Assembly (NCBI GenBank): GCA_934446135.1
Contig: CAKSDT010000039.1
Coordinates: 1-15,136 of the forward strand
Direction of reading: 5' to 3'
From: an uncultured Clostridia bacterium
Lineage (GTDB): Bacteria; Bacillota; Clostridia; RGIG6154
Length of the DNA: 15,136 bases
The notes beneath the pieces were generated by a model that was not told the origin of the DNA, ran no database searches, and saw only the letters and a program-made list of their open reading frames with translations. Positions 11,955 to 15,136 of this stretch are shown here, in pieces. Made by a program: the position numbers and the translations under genes. The stretch's first letter is position 1. Each line of letters begins with the position of its first letter.

Positions 11955-12554
11955 TTACATCATAAGCCTTGATTTTATTGTTTTTATGTATTCCCCCGGC
12001 GTTTTGTTTTCGTATTTTTTAAATGTTCTGGTAAAATAGTGGATTGAGGAAAATCCCGTAAGTTCTGCAATTTCGGTGAAGTTTTTTCCGCCCTCACGCA
12101 TAATTTTCTTTGCTTCCTTGATTTTAAGTTTGTTTATGTATTTAATGACAGTGTCGCCGTAAGAATCCTTAAACTTTTCACAAAGAGTGGTTTTGTTCAT
12201 TCCGAATAAAAAGCAAAGTTCGTTTAAAACTATTTTTTCTTTGTAATGCTCCGTAATATATTTCATAACCCCGCTTAAGGAAGCATCGCCCGTAAGCACG
12301 GTATATTTTTCACCGGGACTGTCTTTTTCCCTTATAAGCGTTATTAAAAGAGTTTCAAGTTTTAATTTAATCATCTGGTCTGCACCGAAAATAAAATCTT
12401 TTCTCTTTTCCATATTTTTAAGGTTTGGCATATCGTAAGGCGGAAGAAAAACATTTCTGCCTTCTTTTATGATGTCGGTTAAAACAGATTGCTGCTCTTT
12501 GTTCAAAAAAACAGGGTTTTGTGAAAAGTAATCAAGTTCGGGCGAATCGCACAT
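11955..12554 (-). CDS. AraC-family regulator lacking its sensor domain
   Basis: About 199 residues from the chosen start. The C-terminal half is a complete AraC double helix-turn-helix: IVLNELCFLFGMNKTTLCEKFK (first HTH) and NFTEIAELTGFSSIHYFTRTFKKYENKTPGEY (second, with the family signature). The N-terminal part contains only the linker normally found after the cupin sensor (FMCDSPELDYF ... FGADQMIKLKLETLLITLIRE). Full family members have 270-300 residues with an N-terminal cupin that binds the sugar signal. Upstream codons stay open to 12704, but that stretch overlaps the divergent creatininase gene and does not look like a cupin. It is likely a 5'-truncated gene; it may be inactive or act constitutively. 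A TATAAT stands about 12 bp before the ATG with no good -35. Confidence 0.7.
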   Translation of the reverse strand: MCDSPELDYFSQNPVFLNKEQQSVLTDIIKEGRNVFLPPYDMPNLKNMEKRKDFIFGADQMIKLKLETLLITLIREKDSPGEKYTVLTGDASLSGVMKYITEHYKEKIVLNELCFLFGMNKTTLCEKFKDSYGDTVIKYINKLKIKEAKKIMREGGKNFTEIAELTGFSSIHYFTRTFKKYENKTPGEYIKTIKSRLMM

Positions 12555-12602
12555 AAATCCTATTATACAACGCTCGGTTACTGCGAATAAGGAGGAATCA
12601 GT

Positions 12603-13337
12603 ATGTATCTTGACAAAAGTTTTCCAAAAGAACTCGAATATGTAAAAAAGAATAATATACCGGTTGTAATTCCGGGCGGAACTGTTGAATACCACGGACC
12701 GCACTGTGCTTTCGGCTGCAACACTTTGGTTGTTGAGGGACTTATGGAAAAACTTGCCGAAAGAAAGGAAGTTATGATTGCACCGACTGTGAATTACAGT
12801 CCGTCAAGTTATGCCGTTGCAGACGAAAAAAGCGGCACTGTTCATATTGAGGAAGATGTGTTTGAGGATTATATTTATTATACGCTTTTAAGTATGATTT
12901 TATCGGGACTTCATAATATTTATGTTGTTATTCACCATCAGTTTGAGCAGGAATCTTTAATGCCTATGACGCTTTCATATATGAAGGCAGCCAAAAGGGC
13001 AATAATGAAATATATGGAAAACACCTTGGGAAGAGGCTGGTGGGGAAGTGAAAACTACAGTTCTTATTATGAAAATTTAGGTGAGGGCGATGACCCGTTT
13101 TCCTGGATTAAAGTTATCCCTACTATGAGCAAAGAAGTGCAGAATGCAACAGGGTATGACCATGCAGGCGAATTTGAGTCGTCGATATTGATGGCGCTGT
13201 ATCCTGAAGCCGTAAAACTTGACAGAATTGACGATACCTACCATTGGTTTACTCAAAGTGCAAGAAAAGCAAACAAAGAACTCGGCGATAAAATGGTTGA
13301 ACTTTCTCTTGATTATCTCGAAAAAACAATTAAATAA
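12603..13337 (+). CDS. Creatininase-family amidohydrolase, divergent
   Basis: 244 residues. Fold and motifs fit the creatininase family (creatinine or formamide-type amidohydrolases): PGGTVEYHGPHCAFGCNTL (about 24-42) and a later YDHAGEFESSILMALYPEAVKL (about 179-201), equal to the HAGxxETS block. Metal ligands seem to be partly changed: E29 and H31 are kept, but the Asp expected in LGTDTL is Asn (N40), and the NGHGGN/NGHYEN loop reads IHHQFEQES. The substrate is thus unlikely to be creatinine; other members act in cofactor, purine or sugar-related pathways. AGGAGG is 7 nt before the start. It forms an operon with the DUF4432 gene and is divergent from the AraC-type regulator, which is the likely former controller. 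Confidence 0.78.
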   Translation: MYLDKSFPKELEYVKKNNIPVVIPGGTVEYHGPHCAFGCNTLVVEGLMEKLAERKEVMIAPTVNYSPSSYAVADEKSGTVHIEEDVFEDYIYYTLLSMILSGLHNIYVVIHHQFEQESLMPMTLSYMKAAKRAIMKYMENTLGRGWWGSENYSSYYENLGEGDDPFSWIKVIPTMSKEVQNATGYDHAGEFESSILMALYPEAVKLDRIDDTYHWFTQSARKANKELGDKMVELSLDYLEKTIK

Positions 13338-13354
13338 CAAAAGGGGCGGTTATC

Positions 13355-14437
13355 TTGAAATTAAGCATTAAAAAATGTATGTTTTGCCAAAACGGGTACC
13401 GTCTTCTTTCCTACGGCGGTATTTCGGTCTACAATTTTAAGTATTCTTCGGGTGTTGAGGCACTTAAAGTTAAAACACCGAAGGGCGGATTTGTTGTGCT
13501 TCCTTTTAAAGGCCAGCAACTTTGGGAGGTGAATTTTTTATCTCATAATCTTGTTATGAACACAACGGCAAAAGAGCCTGTAAAAGATACGGAGTATTTG
13601 AAAAACTACGGCGGATTTTTGTATCACCGCGGAATAAACTCTTTTGGCAGCCGTGATGAAATCCACCCCCAACACGGTGAAATCCCAAACGCCGAATACG
13701 ATAGTGCTTATATAATAACCGGCGAGGATGAAAAGGGAAAATTTATTAAAATAGGCGGAGAACTTAATTATGATACGGCATTTGTGAAAAAATACAGATT
13801 TTCTCCGTCATATACGCTTTATGAAAACGGTACTGTTATAAGAATTGATGTAAAACTTCAGAACCTGAAAAACACACCTATGGAGTATATGTATCTCTGT
13901 CATATTAACTTTAAACCTATAGACGGATTAAGACTTATTTATTCTGTCCCCCGCGACAAAGAACATATCAAAATCCATACCGCGGTTGATGAAAAATTTT
14001 CCGGCGGAAAGGGCCAAAAACTTTCCTACTTTATGGAGCGTGTCAAAGAAAACTTATGCGTTTCGGACACAATAGGAATTGAGGGCGAGTGTTATGACCC
14101 GGAAATATGCTATACATTAAAGTATGAAACCGACGGTTTAAAAAGAGGATATACAATGGCATATAAGGAGGGATTCGGAGCATATTATGTAAGCCACCCT
14201 GCAGATGTTCTCCCCGTGTCAACAAGATGGATTTCAAGAACAAAAGATGAGGACGCACTCGGTATGGTTTTACCCGGAACGGCTGAACACCTGGGTTATA
14301 AAAATGCCGCACAAAAGGGTCAGATTAAATATCTTGACGGAAAAAAAGAATTAAACTTCTATATTGAAGCAGGATTTTTGGATGAGGATGAGGCAAAGAA
14401 CAGGGAAAAATTTATAAACGGCTTGATTAAAAAGTAG
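13355..14437 (+). CDS. DUF4432 protein (aldose-1-epimerase-like fold)
   Basis: 360 residues with a TTG start and AAGGGG 8 nt upstream. The block GGFLYHRGINSFGSRDEIHP followed by QHGEIPNAEYDSAYI (about 86-121), then RIDVKLQNLKNTPMEYMYLCHINF (157-180) and HPADVLPVSTRWISR, fits the DUF4432 family, a branch of the galactose-mutarotase-like beta-sandwich. Such proteins probably change the anomeric form of, or bind, a sugar, though no reaction is established. No signal peptide, so cytoplasmic. It starts 17 nt after the creatininase-family gene; the two are a likely operon acting on one sugar-derived substrate. The end of the gene also contains the promoter of greA. Confidence 0.82.
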   Translation: MKLSIKKCMFCQNGYRLLSYGGISVYNFKYSSGVEALKVKTPKGGFVVLPFKGQQLWEVNFLSHNLVMNTTAKEPVKDTEYLKNYGGFLYHRGINSFGSRDEIHPQHGEIPNAEYDSAYIITGEDEKGKFIKIGGELNYDTAFVKKYRFSPSYTLYENGTVIRIDVKLQNLKNTPMEYMYLCHINFKPIDGLRLIYSVPRDKEHIKIHTAVDEKFSGGKGQKLSYFMERVKENLCVSDTIGIEGECYDPEICYTLKYETDGLKRGYTMAYKEGFGAYYVSHPADVLPVSTRWISRTKDEDALGMVLPGTAEHLGYKNAAQKGQIKYLDGKKELNFYIEAGFLDEDEAKNREKFINGLIKK

Positions 14438-14451
14438 TTTTTTGGTATAAT
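14423..14451 (+). promoter_or_regulatory. greA promoter, TTGATT-17-TATAAT (extended -10)
   Basis: TTGATT (14423-14428), 17-bp spacer ending in TGG, TATAAT (14446-14451). The -35 lies within the DUF4432 coding end. Transcription would start near 14458, so the ATG at 14450 cannot be used, supporting 14483 as the greA start. Confidence 0.8.
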
Positions 14452-14482
14452 GCGTGTATACATTTTCGAAAGGCAGATTGTT

Positions 14483-14986
14483 ATGCACAATAAACTAACA
14501 GAAGCAGATATAAAAAAAATGAAGGAAGAAATCGAGTTTCGCGAAACAACTGAAAGAACAAGACTTTTAGAGGCAGTAAATGTGGCAAGGTCTTACGGCG
14601 ACTTAAGCGAAAATGCCGAATATAAAATAGCAAAACAGGAAAAAAACAGAAACGAAGGCAGAATAAGACACCTTAAAAATATGATAAGAACGGCCCAGAT
14701 AATAAAGGACGATTCCGCCCCCGATGAGGTCGGTCTTTCAGACAGGGTTACCGTCTATATAGAAGAAGATGGTGTGTTGGAAACATATATAATAGTAACA
14801 AGCGTCAGAATTGACAGTTCCGGCGAATATATGAGTTATGAATCGCCTATGGCAAGAGCAATCCTGGGCAAAAAAGAAGGAGATAGGGTGCTTGTTAAAG
14901 TAAATCCCGAGTATAGTTACTATGTAGTCATTAAAAAGATTGAAAAGGGGGAGGAGGATACAAGCCGTCCCCTCAAACGCTACTAA
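14483..14986 (+). CDS. greA: GreA-type transcription elongation factor
   Basis: 167 residues, close to the family length of about 158. The N-terminal coiled coil has ARSYGDLSENAEYKIAKQEK with the two acidic tip residues (D40 and E43, matching D41 and E44 of the E. coli protein) that enter the RNA polymerase secondary channel and restart backtracked complexes by RNA cleavage. The C-terminal FKBP-like domain ends with SPMARAILGKKEGDRVLVKV. Start at 14483, with GAAAGG upstream. The C-terminal tail (EKGEEDTSRPLKRY) is slightly longer than usual. It has its own promoter and a clean terminator. Whether it is the main GreA or a second copy cannot be told from this window. Confidence 0.9.
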   Translation: MHNKLTEADIKKMKEEIEFRETTERTRLLEAVNVARSYGDLSENAEYKIAKQEKNRNEGRIRHLKNMIRTAQIIKDDSAPDEVGLSDRVTVYIEEDGVLETYIIVTSVRIDSSGEYMSYESPMARAILGKKEGDRVLVKVNPEYSYYVVIKKIEKGEEDTSRPLKRY

Positions 14987-15014
14987 CGCCGGCTTGTAAA
15001 TTATGCTCCTGACC

Positions 15015-15104
15015 GTTTAATGGCAGAATTTAATTAAAAGAATTAACTGTGAGTGAAACTCCGCTTGATTTTAAGCGGAGTTTTTTGATATAATGCCATT
15101 AAAC
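15015..15104. repeat. 11-bp inverted repeat around the greA terminator
   Basis: GTTTAATGGCA (15015-15025) and TGCCATTAAAC (15094-15104) are perfect inverses enclosing the terminator stem. It could lengthen the RNA structure or be the ends of a small mobile relic. Nothing recognisable lies after it: the last 32 bases show no gene. Confidence 0.5.
15057..15086 (+). terminator. Terminator of greA
   Basis: AACTCCGCTT (15057-15066) and AAGCGGAGTT (15073-15082) form a perfect 10-bp stem with a 6-nt loop, ending in a run of six T's that overlaps the stem end. It lies 70 nt after the greA stop. Confidence 0.9.
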
Positions 15105-15136
15105 TCTGTCCAAATCTCGCCACTCGTCGTATACAC

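Noticed and set aside
12555..12704. N-terminal 50-codon extension of the AraC-type regulator
   Set aside because: It overlaps the divergent creatininase gene, which has strong motifs and a good ribosome site, and it does not resemble a cupin sensor domain. The last few codons before 12554 (TERCIIGF) may, however, be original coding sequence.

Overview
This looks like a low-GC Gram-positive chromosome, probably an uncultured gut-type Clostridia. The clues are AT-rich DNA, strong AGGAGG ribosome sites, TTGACA/TATAAT promoters with frequent TGG-extended -10 boxes, S-layer-homology anchoring, and Firmicutes-type XRE/ImmA phage control genes. The species cannot be named from the sequence.

Region 1 (1 to about 3390) is a small phage- or ICE-derived island. 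Its core is a divergent switch: an XRE repressor and a short ImmA-like metallopeptidase read right, two small Cys-rich zinc-ribbon proteins and a sigma-like late-activator protein read left. Both divergent promoters carry the same ATGATTT/AAATCAT-type dyads. After a 300-bp dyad-rich gap with two extended -10 boxes, the leftward strand continues with a DUF4417 protein, a translationally coupled orphan polymorphic toxin (Ntox50-like) and its probable immunity gene. The immunity gene seems to be frameshifted near its 3' end. A dead stub of a second toxin cassette follows, sharing an exact 71-bp segment with the live toxin, and then the start of another gene runs off the left edge. No integrase, capsid or tail gene is visible, so this is a remnant or satellite whose cargo is a toxin cassette array. 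A cupin gene (3409-3780) ends the rightward side.

Region 2 (3811-9836) is a leftward operon for acetylated glycans: a secreted SGNH/GDSL hydrolase, a secreted sialate-O-acetylesterase-like protein and a GH3 (NagZ-like) glycosidase with no signal peptide, driven by a clear promoter at 9808-9836. The two secreted proteins share a homologous two-module accessory cassette, N-terminal in one and C-terminal in the other. The likely logic is deacetylation outside the cell followed by hexosamine release inside.

Region 3 (9873-11902) holds a secreted protein with three C-terminal SLH repeats and a TspO membrane protein. The SLH gene has its own promoter and a leader of about 170 nt containing a perfect 19-bp hairpin with six U's, a strong candidate for transcription attenuation.

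Region 4 (11955-15136) has an AraC-type regulator that lacks its N-terminal sensor domain, divergent from a creatininase-family/DUF4432 gene pair. A greA homologue follows with its own promoter inside the end of the DUF4432 gene and a clean terminator. The last 30 bases hold nothing recognisable.
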